From positions 2,473,501 to 2,537,500 of the forward strand of contig NZ_CP137852.1 in assembly GCF_033547095.1 (NCBI RefSeq): 64,000 nt of DNA. The letters run 5' to 3'. The notes beneath the pieces are model-generated. The model was given only the letters and a program-made list of their open reading frames with translations, was not told the origin of the DNA and did no database searches. The position numbers and the translations under genes are program-made. Below are positions 27,430 through 36,189 of the stretch, piece after piece. The DNA comes from Sediminicoccus rosea. Its GTDB lineage: Bacteria > Pseudomonadota > Alphaproteobacteria > Acetobacterales > Acetobacteraceae. Position 1 is the stretch's first letter. Every line of letters starts with the position of its first letter.

Positions 27430-28278
27430 ATGAACATCCTCTCGATCCAGTCCTGGGTGGCCTATGGCCATGTGGGCAACGCCTCCGCGATGTTTCCCCT
27501 GCAACGCCTCGGCGCCGAGGTCTGGGCCATCCATACGGTGCAGTTCAGCAACCACACCGGCTATGGCGCGTGGCGCGGCCAGGTCCTCGGCGCGCAACTG
27601 ATCCGTGACTGCGTGCAGGGCATCGGCGAGCGCGGCGCGCTGCCGGCCTGCCACGCGGTGCTCTCGGGCTATATGGGGGATGCCGAGATCGGCGCTGCCA
27701 TCCTCGACGCAGTGGCCGAGGTGAAGGCGGCCAACCCCGCGGCGCTGTGGTGCTGCGATCCCGTGCTGGGCGATGACGGGCGCGGCATCTATGTGCGCCC
27801 CGGCATCCCCGAATTCCTGCGCGACCGGGCCATGCCGATGGCTGACATCGCCACTCCCAACCGCTTCGAGCTGGAATGGCTGACCGGCATGGTGGTGACC
27901 GACCTTGCCTCGGCGGAAGCGGCGGTGACGCGGCTGCAGGCCATGGGCCCGCGCTGCGTGCTGCTGACGAGCCTCGACCTGCCCGACATGCCGGAGGGCT
28001 CCATCGGCATGCTCGCGGCGGAAGGCGGCCGCTTCTGGCGGGTGACGACGCCGCTGCTGCCGGTCAGCGTGAATGGCGCGGGCGATGCGATCGCGGCGCT
28101 GTTCCTGTTCCACCGGCTGCGGACGGGCGATGCGGGGGAGGCGCTCTCCGCCGCCGCCTCCTCGGTCTTCGGCGTGCTGCGACGCACGGCGGAGGCGGGC
28201 TCGCGCGAATTGCTGACGGTGGCGGCGCAGGAGGAATTCGTGGCCCCCTCGCGCCGGTTCGACGCGATCCGCTGCTGA
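27430..28278 (+). CDS. pdxY: Pyridoxal kinase
   Basis: 282 residues from the ATG at 27430. PdxY/PdxK ribokinase fold: MNILSIQSWVAYGHVGNASAMFPLQRLG at the N-terminus, the VLSGYMGD and DPVLGDDGRGIYV blocks, and the ATP/anion-hole motif SVNGAGDAIAALF with the catalytic Asp near the C-terminus. It phosphorylates pyridoxal in B6 salvage. A perfect 12-bp hairpin follows its stop. Confidence 0.95.
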   Translation: MNILSIQSWVAYGHVGNASAMFPLQRLGAEVWAIHTVQFSNHTGYGAWRGQVLGAQLIRDCVQGIGERGALPACHAVLSGYMGDAEIGAAILDAVAEVKAANPAALWCCDPVLGDDGRGIYVRPGIPEFLRDRAMPMADIATPNRFELEWLTGMVVTDLASAEAAVTRLQAMGPRCVLLTSLDLPDMPEGSIGMLAAEGGRFWRVTTPLLPVSVNGAGDAIAALFLFHRLRTGDAGEALSAAASSVFGVLRRTAEAGSRELLTVAAQEEFVAPSRRFDAIRC

Positions 28279-28290
28279 GGGGCCCGCTGA

Positions 28291-28320
28291 TGCAACGCTG
28301 GCGCCAGCGCCAGCGTTGCA
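28291..28320. repeat. Perfect 12-bp inverted repeat between pdxY and the AI-2E transporter
   Basis: Arms TGCAACGCTGGC (28291-28302) and GCCAGCGTTGCA (28309-28320) with a 6-base loop GCCAGC. It begins 12 bases after the pdxY stop and ends 4 bases before the AI-2E ATG, covering the place where a ribosome site should be. There is no T-tract for intrinsic termination. Confidence 0.8.
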
Positions 28321-28324
28321 TGGC

Positions 28325-29365
28325 ATGAGCTTGCACGCGGCCATTCATCGCAGGATCGTCGCCGGGATCGTCCTGGCGGCGGCCCTGCTCCTGATCCTGG
28401 TCTTCGCGGTGGATGTGGCGCTGGTCGTCTTCGCCGCGATCCTCCTGGCCATCCTGCTGCATGGTGGCAGCGAAGCGCTGGCCCGCTGGACGGGCATCGG
28501 CCGCGGCTTCGCCCTGGCTGGCTTCGTCCTCGTCCTGGTGGCCTGCCTGGGGCTGCTGGTGCTGGTGGCCGCGCCGGTCCTGGCCGAGCAGGCGGTGCAG
28601 CTCTGGCAGCAATTGCCCCTGGCGCTGGATGCGCTGCGGGCGCGCATCGCCGCGCAAAGCTGGGGGCCCGGGCTGCTCGAGCAGTTCTCCCCCGAGACCG
28701 TGGTCAGCACCGGCTCGGGCGGGGCGCTCGCGGGGCGGGCCACCTCCGTCCTCGCCTCGGGCTTCGGCGCGGTGGTGGACCTCGCCATCATCGCCGTGAT
28801 CGCGATCTTCCTCGCGGCCGATCCCGCGACCTACCGGGCGGGCTTCGTCCTGCTCCTCGCCCCCGAGGACCGCGAGCGCGCGCTCCGCGTGCTGGATGAA
28901 GTGACCGGGACGCTGCGCGGCTGGCTGGTCGCGCAGCTCCTGGCGATGGCGGTGATCGGCGCCCTGACCACGATCGGGCTCTGGCTGCTGGGCGTGAAGC
29001 TCGCGGTGGTGCTCGGGGTGATCGTGGCGCTGCTCAGCTTCATCCCCAATCTCGGCCCCATCCTGGCGGCCGCGCCCGCCGTGCTCCTGGCCCTGGCGGA
29101 GAGCCCCATGCTCGCGCTCTATGTGGTGGCGCTCTACATCCTGGTGCAGGTCATCGAGGGTAATGTGACGACGCCCCTGATCCAGAGCCGGAGCATCGCG
29201 CTGCCGCCGGCGCTGATCCTGGCGGCGCAGTTGCTGATGGCCGGCGTCTCGGGGCTGCTCGGCCTGGCGCTGGCCACGCCCCTGGTGGCGGTCCTGCTCA
29301 CGCTGACGCACCTGCTCTACGTGCGGGGCTATCTGGAGCCGGGGACGCCCGGCCCGGTGAGGTGA
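28325..29365 (+). CDS. AI-2E/PerM-family transporter
   Basis: 346 residues from ATG 28325; a TTG at 28316 is possible but lies inside the hairpin. Seven or eight transmembrane helices with the family's central cytoplasmic or amphipathic region (LPLALDALRARIAAQSWGPGLLEQFS) and the conserved C-terminal LLSFIPNLGPILAAAPAVLLAL and VIEGNVTTPLIQSRSIALPPALILAAQLLMAG. Members export autoinducer-2, or act as ion antiporters. The stop lies one base from the stop of the convergent yeiH-like gene. Confidence 0.92.
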   Translation: MSLHAAIHRRIVAGIVLAAALLLILVFAVDVALVVFAAILLAILLHGGSEALARWTGIGRGFALAGFVLVLVACLGLLVLVAAPVLAEQAVQLWQQLPLALDALRARIAAQSWGPGLLEQFSPETVVSTGSGGALAGRATSVLASGFGAVVDLAIIAVIAIFLAADPATYRAGFVLLLAPEDRERALRVLDEVTGTLRGWLVAQLLAMAVIGALTTIGLWLLGVKLAVVLGVIVALLSFIPNLGPILAAAPAVLLALAESPMLALYVVALYILVQVIEGNVTTPLIQSRSIALPPALILAAQLLMAGVSGLLGLALATPLVAVLLTLTHLLYVRGYLEPGTPGPVR

Positions 29366-29366
29366 G

Positions 29367-30392
29367 TCAGATCACCGCCACGCCCAGCAGCGCCAGCAGC
29401 GTGATGAAGAGCGTGCTGGCCACGCCCAGCAGCAGCGGCGCCGCCCCCCGCGCATGCAGCGCCCGCAGGTCGGTCTGCAGGCCCAGCGCCGCGACCGAGG
29501 CCGCCAGCATGATGGGCACCACGAAGCGCGAGGCCTCCACCACCGCCTTGGGGACAAGGCCCGTGCTGCCGATGACGACCAGCGCCAGGAAGCCGAAGGC
29601 GAACCAGGGCACGGGCGCCTTGGCGTGCCCGGCCTCGCCCATGTGGCTCTTCGCCACCCACCAGCCGAGCGCCACGACGGCCGGCGCCAGCAGGAAGACG
29701 CGGGCGAGCTTCATGACGGTGCCGGTCTGCGCCGCCTCCGGCCCGCCGGCGGCCGCGGCGCCCACCGCCTGCACCACCTCATGGATCGCGGCCCCGGCCC
29801 AGAGGCCGTAGGTGTTGGCCGACATGCCCATGAGGTCGCCCAGATAGGGGAAGGTGATCAGCGCGACGGTGCCGCAGAGCGTGATGACGGCGAGCGCATA
29901 GGTCACGTCCTCATCCTTGCCGCGCGCCACCTGGTTGGCCGCGACGATGGCGGATGCGCCGCAGATCGCCGTGCCGGTGCCGATCAGCAGCGAAAGCTTC
30001 GGGTCCACGCCCATGACGCGGCCGAGCCAGATGGTGAAGGGCAGCGTCAGCCCCACCACCAGGAAGGCGAGCACCAGCGCGCCCAGGCCGAGCGAGGCCA
30101 GCATGCCGAGCGTGACCTGGAAGCCCAGCAACACGATGGCGGCACGCAGCACAGGCCGCACCGCATAGCTGATGCCGGGCTTGAGGCTGGCTGGCCGGCC
30201 GATCACCGCGCCGAGTCCCACGCCCAGCACCAGCGCCACCACCACCGGGTTCAAGGCCGCGATGCCGGTCATGTTGCGGATGATGATGGCGATGGCCGCG
30301 ATCACCAGGCAGAGGCCGAGGCCAGGGGCCAGGCTGCGCAGCCGGTCCGGAAAGGATTGGGCGGCGCTGGGTGCGCTGGTCGGGGCTGCCAT
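29367..30392 (-). CDS. YeiH-family putative sulfate/sulfonate exporter
   Basis: 341 residues from ATG 30392; a TTG at 30404 is an alternative start. About ten transmembrane helices; family blocks are GLGAVIGRPASLKPGISYAVRPVLRAAIVLLGFQVTL, GTGTAICGASAIVA and WAGAAIHEVVQAVGAA. The E. coli YeiH homologue is uncharacterised; members near taurine genes have been proposed as sulfate exporters. No such genes are adjacent here. Confidence 0.92.
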   Translation of the reverse strand: MAAPTSAPSAAQSFPDRLRSLAPGLGLCLVIAAIAIIIRNMTGIAALNPVVVALVLGVGLGAVIGRPASLKPGISYAVRPVLRAAIVLLGFQVTLGMLASLGLGALVLAFLVVGLTLPFTIWLGRVMGVDPKLSLLIGTGTAICGASAIVAANQVARGKDEDVTYALAVITLCGTVALITFPYLGDLMGMSANTYGLWAGAAIHEVVQAVGAAAAGGPEAAQTGTVMKLARVFLLAPAVVALGWWVAKSHMGEAGHAKAPVPWFAFGFLALVVIGSTGLVPKAVVEASRFVVPIMLAASVAALGLQTDLRALHARGAAPLLLGVASTLFITLLALLGVAVI

Positions 30393-30464
30393 GGATGCTC
30401 GCAATCAAGTCTGACTAGGATCGCCAGACGGTCCACCCGCAGGCGCGCAGCGTCAACCCATGGG

Positions 30465-31496
30465 CTATTCGGCAGCGAGCGGCATGGGTTGCGTGAGCCC
30501 GAAGGCCTCGGCCAGCAATGTCACGCTGCGGGCGCGGGCGGCCGCGTCATGGCAGGGCGTGAGCACCGCCACTTCCTGCACGCCAAGCTCGGCAGCGAGC
30601 GCCGCCAGCCGGTCCCGCACCTGCTCGCCCGTGCCGATGATGGCCGTGGCCCGCATGCGTTCGATTCGCGCGCGCTCGGCTTCGGAATAGGGGTGGGCCA
30701 GCGCCTCCTCGGCGGTCGGGAAGGGGGGGAAGCTGCCGCGGTCGCGGTGCAGGCGCCAAAGGGCGCGGGGCGCAAAGAGGCGCTCGGCCTCCGCCACCGT
30801 ATCGGCCGCCAGCGCATAGACGGCGACGGCGGCGTTGGGCGGCTGGCCGCGCATGTCGCGATACCCCTCGCGATACATGTGCAGCGCCTCGGCGGCACCG
30901 CGCCCGTCGGTGATGAAGTGGGCGAAGCAGTAGGGAAGGCCGAAGAAGGCCGCGACCTGCGCGCCATAGTCGCTGGAGCCCAGCACCCAGACCTCGGGCG
31001 CCGTCGCCACCTCGGGGCTGGCGCGCACCTCCCGGAAGGGGTGGTTCTCGGGCAGGCCATCGCCGAGCCAGCCCAGCAGGTCGCGCAATTGCGCGGGGAA
31101 GTGGTCGGCGGCGCTGGCGGCGTTGGGGTTGAGCGCATAGGCGGTACGCCCGTCACTGCCCGGCGCGCGGCCGAGACCGAGGTCGATGCGGCCGGGCGCG
31201 ATGGCTTCCAGCGCGCGGAACTGCTCGGCCACCTTCAACGCGGAATAATGCGGCAGCATGACGCCCGCGCTGCCGACGCGGATGCGCCGCGTGGTGGCGG
31301 CGATGGCGCTGATCAGGATCTCGGGCGCGCTGCCCGCATGGCTCTGGCTGTTGTGGTGCTCGGCCAGCCAGTAGCGGGCATAGCCCAGCCGGTCGGCCAG
31401 CTGCGCGATGGCCAGGCTCTCCTGGATCGCCTCGGCCGGGCCCTTGCCGGAGACGATGGTGGATTGATCGAGGATGGACAGCGCTGGCAAGGTCAT
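30465..31496 (-). CDS. LLM-class flavin-dependent monooxygenase (MsnO8-like)
   Basis: 343 residues, a luciferase-like TIM barrel. LSILDQSTIVSGKGPAEAIQESLAIAQLADRLGYARYWLAEHHN is the MsnO8-type N-terminus, with VGSAGVMLPHYSALKVAEQFRALEAIAPGRIDLGLGRAPGSD following and WVLGSSDYGAQVAA as the FMN-phosphate region. It uses reduced FMN and O2 to oxidise an unknown substrate. It is divergent from the deaminase gene, with 30 bases between starts. Confidence 0.92.
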   Translation of the reverse strand: MTLPALSILDQSTIVSGKGPAEAIQESLAIAQLADRLGYARYWLAEHHNSQSHAGSAPEILISAIAATTRRIRVGSAGVMLPHYSALKVAEQFRALEAIAPGRIDLGLGRAPGSDGRTAYALNPNAASAADHFPAQLRDLLGWLGDGLPENHPFREVRASPEVATAPEVWVLGSSDYGAQVAAFFGLPYCFAHFITDGRGAAEALHMYREGYRDMRGQPPNAAVAVYALAADTVAEAERLFAPRALWRLHRDRGSFPPFPTAEEALAHPYSEAERARIERMRATAIIGTGEQVRDRLAALAAELGVQEVAVLTPCHDAAARARSVTLLAEAFGLTQPMPLAAE

Positions 31497-31526
31497 GCCC
31501 GGAGCTTACCGGCAGCAGGGGATTGC

Positions 31527-31991
31527 ATGGAAGAGACGTTCCTTCGCCGCGCCTTCGCGCTGGCCTGCCAGGGTGTCGCCGAGGGCGGCGGACCCTTTGG
31601 CGCGGTCGTGGTCAAGGATGGCGCCATCATCGGCGAGGGGCGCAACAATGTCGTTCCCGGGCGCGATCCGACGCAGCATGCCGAGGTGGTGGCGATCCGT
31701 GCCGCCTGCGCGGCGCTGGGCACGCATGACCTGAGCGGGGCCGTCCTCTACACGAGCTGTGAGCCCTGCCCGATGTGCCTCTCCGCCACCTGGTGGGCGC
31801 GCATCGGCGAGATCGTCTATGGCAATGACCGTGCGGATGCGGCGGCGATCGGCTTCGACGACGCCGCGATCTACGAGGAGGTGGCCCGCCCCCTGGAAGC
31901 CCGCGCCCTGCCCATCCGCCGCCTGCTGGCGAGCGAGGCGCTGGAGGCCTTCCGCCTCTGGGAGGCTAAACCGGACAAGGTGCCCTACTGA
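31527..31991 (+). CDS. Nucleoside/guanine deaminase-like protein
   Basis: 154 residues, cytidine-deaminase fold. The zinc site is H51 with catalytic E53 (QHAEVVA), and C81 and C84 (TSCEPCPMCLSA). ATWWARIGEIVYGNDRADAAAIGFDD and the C-terminal LWEAKPDKVPY match the small guanine deaminases of the GuaD type, which convert guanine to xanthine with release of ammonia. A related tRNA or cytosine deaminase role is less likely. It converges with upp, another nucleobase-salvage gene. Confidence 0.85.
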   Translation: MEETFLRRAFALACQGVAEGGGPFGAVVVKDGAIIGEGRNNVVPGRDPTQHAEVVAIRAACAALGTHDLSGAVLYTSCEPCPMCLSATWWARIGEIVYGNDRADAAAIGFDDAAIYEEVARPLEARALPIRRLLASEALEAFRLWEAKPDKVPY

Positions 31992-32036
31992 CGCCGACCC
32001 GGACCCGAGGAGCCAGCTGCCGGAGGCCCTTTCCCC

Positions 32037-32678
32037 TCACTCCGTCCCGAAGCACCGATCCCCGGCATCCCCCAGGCCCGGGACGATGTAGCCATGCTCG
32101 TTGAGCCGCTCATCCAGCGCGCCGGCCAGGATGGCGACATCCGGATGCGCCGCCTGGAGTGCGGCAACCCCCTCCGGGGCGGCCACCACGCAGGCGAAGC
32201 GCACGACCTTGGCGCCGGCCTGCTTCACGCGATGGATGGCCTGGATGGCCGAGCCGCCGGTGGCCAGCATCGGGTCCAGCACCAGGGCGCCCCGACGGGC
32301 CAGGTCCTTGGGCAGGCGCACCACATATTCGCTGGGGGTCAAGGTCTGCTCGTCCCGGACCAGGCCAAGATGGCCGACGGGCGCGTCGGGCAGCACCATG
32401 CGCGCACCCTCCAGCAGGCCGAGCCCGGCGCGCAGGATGGCGACGAGGCAGGGCTCCATCTGCGTCAGCACCGGCGCCTCCATCCGGCTCACCGGCGTCT
32501 CGATGGCGGCGGTGGTCTCGGGCAGGTCACGCAGGGCTTCGCTCGCCAGGATGGCGCCGATCTCGGCGAGGACACGGCGGAAGGTGGCGCTGTCCGTCTC
32601 CTGCCGGCGGATGCGGGTGATCTTGGCGCGCAGCAGCGCGTGGCGGGGCGTGTGGAAATTGGCGCGGGTCTGGCTCAT
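32037..32678 (-). CDS. upp: Uracil phosphoribosyltransferase
   Basis: 213 residues, the usual length. It makes UMP from uracil and PRPP. The PRPP-binding motif LVLDPMLATGGSAIQAI, the uracil-binding tail GYIVPGLGDAGDRCFGTE and ILRAGLGLLEGA near 85 are all intact. It follows the OmpA-like gene by 55 bases on the same strand. Confidence 0.97.
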   Translation of the reverse strand: MSQTRANFHTPRHALLRAKITRIRRQETDSATFRRVLAEIGAILASEALRDLPETTAAIETPVSRMEAPVLTQMEPCLVAILRAGLGLLEGARMVLPDAPVGHLGLVRDEQTLTPSEYVVRLPKDLARRGALVLDPMLATGGSAIQAIHRVKQAGAKVVRFACVVAAPEGVAALQAAHPDVAILAGALDERLNEHGYIVPGLGDAGDRCFGTE

Positions 32679-32733
32679 GGCGCGGGCTTACCCGCCCGCC
32701 GCGCCGCGTTCAATCCAGGGTTCAGCCCTGGCT

Positions 32734-33183
32734 TCAGCGGGGGGCGGTCGGGCTCAGCACATCCACGGCGTCTCGCCCGCTCGGCGTGCGGCCGAGGGCG
32801 CGGATATCCACCCGGTTCTCCGCGAGGCCGCCCGCCACGAGCGCCGCCTTCACCGCCCGCGCGCGCGCGAGGGTGAGCCGGCGATGGCTGGAGAGGTCCT
32901 CGCCGCCGCTCGCCTCGCTGTTGAGCAGGATGCGGCCGATGCTGCTGGCCTGGAGCGCGGCCCCCAGCCGTTCCAGCGCGGCGCGCTGCTCGGCCTCCAG
33001 CGTGTCGCGCTCGGCGGGGAAGGCGACGCGCCAGATGCCCTGCGGCAGCGCCGTGATGCCGCGGGGCAGGTTCAGCGGCGGCATGGGCGGCAGCGCCACG
33101 GGGGGCGTGGCGGGCGTGCCCAGCGGTTGCGCCAGGGCCGGCAGGGGCAGAAGAAGCGCGAGGAAGAGCCGCCGGCGGGGCAT
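32734..33183 (-). CDS. OmpA-like periplasmic protein
   Basis: 149 residues. A signal peptide (MPRRRLFLALLLPLPALAQ) is followed by a short Pro-rich stretch and a partial OmpA/MotB-type domain (ILLNSEASGGEDLSSHRRLTLARARAVKAALVAGGLAENRVDIRALGRT). The usual NxxLSxxRA peptidoglycan-contact pattern is relaxed to SSHRRLTLARA, so peptidoglycan binding is uncertain. Its ATG overlaps the suhB stop (TGATG), so it is co-expressed with that enzyme, a combination for which I know no function. Confidence 0.75.
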   Translation of the reverse strand: MPRRRLFLALLLPLPALAQPLGTPATPPVALPPMPPLNLPRGITALPQGIWRVAFPAERDTLEAEQRAALERLGAALQASSIGRILLNSEASGGEDLSSHRRLTLARARAVKAALVAGGLAENRVDIRALGRTPSGRDAVDVLSPTAPR

Positions 33184-34046
33184 CAGCCGGCCTCGGCGCG
33201 GCCCTTGGCTGCGCCCTGGGCGGCGGCGGCGATGCTCTCGGCCACCACCTCGCGCAGCTTGCCATGCAGGTGCTGGTTGCCGGCCACCACATGCCCCTCG
33301 GCATAGGGATCGCCGCCATCGGGCGCGGTGACGATGCCGCCCGCCTCGCGCAGCAGCACGAGGCCCGCCGCGATGTCCCACTTGTTGAGGCCAAGCTCCC
33401 AGAAGCCGTCATACCGGCCGGCCGCGGTCCAGGCGAGGTCGAGCGCCGCCGAGCCGAAGCGGCGGATGCCCGAGACCTGCGGCATGAGCCGCACCAGCGT
33501 ATGGGTGAATTCCGCCTTGCGCGGGATGGCCGCGAAGGGAATGCCGGTGGCGAAGAGCGCCTCGCGCATGTCGCGCCGGCCGGAAACGCGCAGGCGCTTG
33601 TCGTTCAGGAAGGCGCCCATGCCCTTCTCGGCCCAGAAAAGCTCATCGGCGGCCGGGTTGTAGACCACGCCGGCCATGACCTCCGTCTTGTCCTCGGAGA
33701 TGCGCTTCTCGATGCCGACGCTGATGGCCCAGTGGGGGATGCCATGCAGGAAGTTGGTGGTGCCATCCAGCGGGTCCACCACCCAGCGCCATTCCCAGTC
33801 GGCATCGCCATGCGCGCCGCTTTCCTCCATCAGGAAGGCGAAGCCGGGGCGGGCCTTGGAGAGATCCTCGCGCAGGGATTGCTCGGCCCGCAGATCGGCC
33901 TGGCTGACGAAGTCGCCCGGGCCCTTCATCGAGACCTGGAGCTGCTCCACCTCGCCGAAATCGCGCAGCAGGCGCCGGCCGGCCTTGCGCACGGCGGAGA
34001 CGACGACGTTGAGGGCGGGGGAGAGGCGAGGGGACGAGCCCGACAT
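33183..34046 (-). CDS. suhB: Inositol-1-monophosphatase family protein
   Basis: 287 residues. The lithium-sensitive phosphatase motif WVVDPLDGTTNFLHGIPHWAISV supplies the metal-binding aspartates; the upstream FLMEESGAHG gives the metal Glu, and the C-terminal LNKWDIAAGLVLLREAGG gives the last Asp. It hydrolyses inositol phosphates and related sugar phosphates, and SuhB also acts in rRNA antitermination in enterobacteria. It sits downstream of efp, separated by a pair of hairpin repeats. Confidence 0.93.
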   Translation of the reverse strand: MSGSSPRLSPALNVVVSAVRKAGRRLLRDFGEVEQLQVSMKGPGDFVSQADLRAEQSLREDLSKARPGFAFLMEESGAHGDADWEWRWVVDPLDGTTNFLHGIPHWAISVGIEKRISEDKTEVMAGVVYNPAADELFWAEKGMGAFLNDKRLRVSGRRDMREALFATGIPFAAIPRKAEFTHTLVRLMPQVSGIRRFGSAALDLAWTAAGRYDGFWELGLNKWDIAAGLVLLREAGGIVTAPDGGDPYAEGHVVAGNQHLHGKLREVVAESIAAAAQGAAKGRAEAG

Positions 34047-34063
34047 TGGATTTCCTTTGAAGG

Positions 34064-34119
34064 CCAGGGGCTCTGCCCCTGGACCCCGGCAGGAACCTCA
34101 GGTTCCTGCACCTCCGATA
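34064..34119 (+). repeat. Two-hairpin intergenic repeat, copy 5
   Basis: Hairpin 1 has arms CCAGGGGC and GCCCCTGG (34064-34082, loop TCT), linker ACCCCG, hairpin 2 arms GCAGGAACC and GGTTCCTGC (34089-34109, loop TCA), then ACCTCCGAT. The second hairpin and flanks are identical to copy 1 at 11.6 kb in reverse orientation. It faces copy 6. Confidence 0.78.
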
Positions 34120-34121
34120 AA

Positions 34122-34176
34122 CATGGGTGCAGGGAACTGGTTCCCTGCTGGGGGTTTAAGGGGGCAAAGCCCCCTT
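34122..34176 (-). repeat. Two-hairpin intergenic repeat, copy 6 (inverted to copy 5)
   Basis: On the minus strand: hairpin 1 with arms AAGGGGGC and GCCCCCTT (34158-34176, loop TTT), linker ACCCCCA, hairpin 2 with arms GCAGGGAAC and GTTCCCTGC (34129-34148), then ACCCATG. Hairpin 1 overlaps the efp stop codon by two bases and could serve as its terminator, though the run of T after it is short. Confidence 0.78.
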
Positions 34177-34744
34177 AGTTCTTCGCCCGCTCGACGTAGG
34201 AGGCGTCTTCCGTCCGCACCACGATCCGCTCACCGGCCGTGATGAAGGGCGGCACCATGGTCTTCACGCCGTTCACCAGCAGCGCCGGCTTGTAGGAGGA
34301 GGAGGCGGTCTGCCCCTTCACCACCGGATCGGCCTCGGCGATTTCGAGCGTCACCGTCTCGGGCAGATCCATGGAGACGGGATCGCCTTCGATCAGGCGG
34401 ACATTCACCGTCATGTTCTCCTGCAGGAAGGCCAGGCGGTCCCCCAGGATGGCGGAGGGCACCTGCGTCTGCTCATAGGTCTCGGGATCCATGAGGACGA
34501 GGTTGTCGCCATCGGCGTAGGAATAGGTGAATTCCTTGTCCTCGGTGGTCAGCCGCTCGACGACATCGGCGGTGCGCCAGCGCTGGTCCTTCTTGGCCCC
34601 AGTCTTGATGTTGCGCATGTCCACCTGGATGATCGCGTTGCCCTTGCCCGGGATCATGATGTTCTGCTTGAGGATGGTGTAGCGCTGGCCCTCGAATTCG
34701 ATGACCATGCCGGCACGCATCTGGTTGGCCTGCATCTTCGCCAT
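34175..34744 (-). CDS. efp: Translation elongation factor P
   Basis: 189 residues, three beta-barrel domains. It binds between the P and E sites of the ribosome and relieves stalling on polyproline. K34 at the tip of domain I (NIMIPGKGNAI) is the position modified by EpmA-type lysylation in other bacteria; no epmA or epmB is in the window. The C-terminal YVERAKN is typical. efp-suhB adjacency is common in alphaproteobacteria. Confidence 0.97.
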   Translation of the reverse strand: MAKMQANQMRAGMVIEFEGQRYTILKQNIMIPGKGNAIIQVDMRNIKTGAKKDQRWRTADVVERLTTEDKEFTYSYADGDNLVLMDPETYEQTQVPSAILGDRLAFLQENMTVNVRLIEGDPVSMDLPETVTLEIAEADPVVKGQTASSSYKPALLVNGVKTMVPPFITAGERIVVRTEDASYVERAKN

Positions 34745-34857
34745 GGGCGGTGACCTGCTAATTTCTCTGGGGTTGATCTCAGGGCGCAGGGCTTACACGC
34801 CGAGGCCCGGATCGGCAAGGTTGCGCCCCGGTCCGGCCGAATGCGGCCAGGCGGAAC

Positions 34858-35238
34858 TCAGCCCGGCTCGACCTCGCCGCCCGCCGCCACCCAGTCCTTG
34901 AAGCCGCCGAGGTTGCGGACGTCCTGGTAGCCCATGGCCTTCAGCGTCTGCCCGGCCAGGGCCGCACGCCCGCCCGAGGCGCAATGGATGATGATGGTCT
35001 TGGCGCGGTCGAACTGGGCGTCATGCGTCGGCGCCTCGGGGTCGGCGCGGAACTCGAGCAACCCGCGCGAGACGGCGAGCGCGCCCTTGGCTTTGCCCGT
35101 GGTCTTCACCTCGGCCGCGTCGCGTACGTCGAGGATCAGCACATCCGGCCGGTCGGCGAGGGCCACGGCCTCTGCCCCCGAGATGCGCGGCACGGCGGCA
35201 TTGGCGGCGGCCAGCATGGCCTGCACGGTGACGGTCAT
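34858..35238 (-). CDS. Single-domain rhodanese
   Basis: 126 residues. The active-site loop HCASGGRAA has the persulfide-forming Cys86; VLILDVRDAAEVKTTG is the CH2A-type motif and YQDVRNLGGFKDWVAAGG the C-terminal helix. It transfers sulfane sulfur to a thiophilic acceptor in the cytoplasm. It is preceded by a strong AAGGGGG ribosome site and is located 113 bases upstream of efp on the same strand. Confidence 0.92.
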   Translation of the reverse strand: MTVTVQAMLAAANAAVPRISGAEAVALADRPDVLILDVRDAAEVKTTGKAKGALAVSRGLLEFRADPEAPTHDAQFDRAKTIIIHCASGGRAALAGQTLKAMGYQDVRNLGGFKDWVAAGGEVEPG

Positions 35239-35320
35239 GGTCGTTCCCCCTTGCGGTGTTCGGGCGCAAGGCTAGGGCCATTCGGCCCATGACGCCACAG
35301 GCAGGCGGTCCGCCCGCCCG

Positions 35321-36103
35321 TCATGTCCGCCCGGCGCGGAAGACGCTCGCGGCATGTTCCAGCGGCAGGCTGCTGATGCTGGCCGGGCCGGAGAAGGGCT
35401 GGTCCAACAGCACCGCCACATAGAGGAGGGAGGTCACGGTGAAGGCGACCATCGCCGTCATGAAGGCCTGGCCGAGCAGGTTCTCCGAGGCCAGGAAGAA
35501 GGAGAAGGCGACCATGATGACGGTCCCCGCGACCAGGGAGAACCAGAGCACCTTGGGCACGCTGCCCGCCATCGCGCCCAGGCGGGCGCGGCGCGCCTGG
35601 CTGATCCCCGCCAGGAGGTCGATGGATTTCGAGACGACGGTCTGGGTGCGGCTGCTGTCATCCACGATGGCGAGGTAGCGGCGCGTCACCTCGGTGAGCG
35701 CGAGCCCGGCCTCCGGCAGGGCCTCGCCGCGCGCCATGGCCGGCCATTCCCGCTGCACGGTCAGGTCGAGATAACCGAGCACCGCCTCGCGGACGCCGGC
35801 CGCCGCCGCCTCCGGCAGGCCGATGCTGAGGCGGTTGAGCGTCGTCCAGGCCGTCGCCTCCGTCGTCACCTGCCCCTCGGCCTCGTGAAAGCGCTCCCAG
35901 ACGGCGACGACGACGAAGCCGAGCAGGACGGCGTAGATCGCGCTGACCGCCTGGTATTTGTAGCCGCCCACCTCGTTGTTCCGCCGCAGCCATGCGAGGG
36001 GCGCGACGCGCCGCACCAGGCAGGAGAGGCCGAAGACGCTCGCGGTCGGCAGCAGGACCACCAGCAGGAAGCCGAGGAGCGCGTTCTGGTTGAGGAAGTT
36101 CAT
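35321..36103 (-). CDS. DUF4239 membrane protein
   Basis: 260 residues. Four likely transmembrane helices (about 8-30, 50-70, 187-207, 212-232) flank a central soluble region with ERFHEAEGQVTTEATAWTTLNRLSIGLP. The layout matches DUF4239, which is distantly bestrophin-like and may form a channel; function is not established. A run of six GC-rich codons ends it, and no neighbour gives a clue. Confidence 0.8.
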   Translation of the reverse strand: MNFLNQNALLGFLLVVLLPTASVFGLSCLVRRVAPLAWLRRNNEVGGYKYQAVSAIYAVLLGFVVVAVWERFHEAEGQVTTEATAWTTLNRLSIGLPEAAAAGVREAVLGYLDLTVQREWPAMARGEALPEAGLALTEVTRRYLAIVDDSSRTQTVVSKSIDLLAGISQARRARLGAMAGSVPKVLWFSLVAGTVIMVAFSFFLASENLLGQAFMTAMVAFTVTSLLYVAVLLDQPFSGPASISSLPLEHAASVFRAGRT

Positions 36104-36189
36104 CGGGTCTCTCCGGTGCGGGGCTCCGGCCCCGTCTTGCGCCGCGCCGCAGCCCCGGGCCAGCTCTCGCCCCGGGCCGTGCGGGCCGG

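Noticed and set aside
34158-34176. Intrinsic terminator of efp
   Set aside because: The stem is strong but is followed by only two T residues, and the same stem design recurs as part of the dispersed repeat family, so it is listed as a repeat rather than a terminator.
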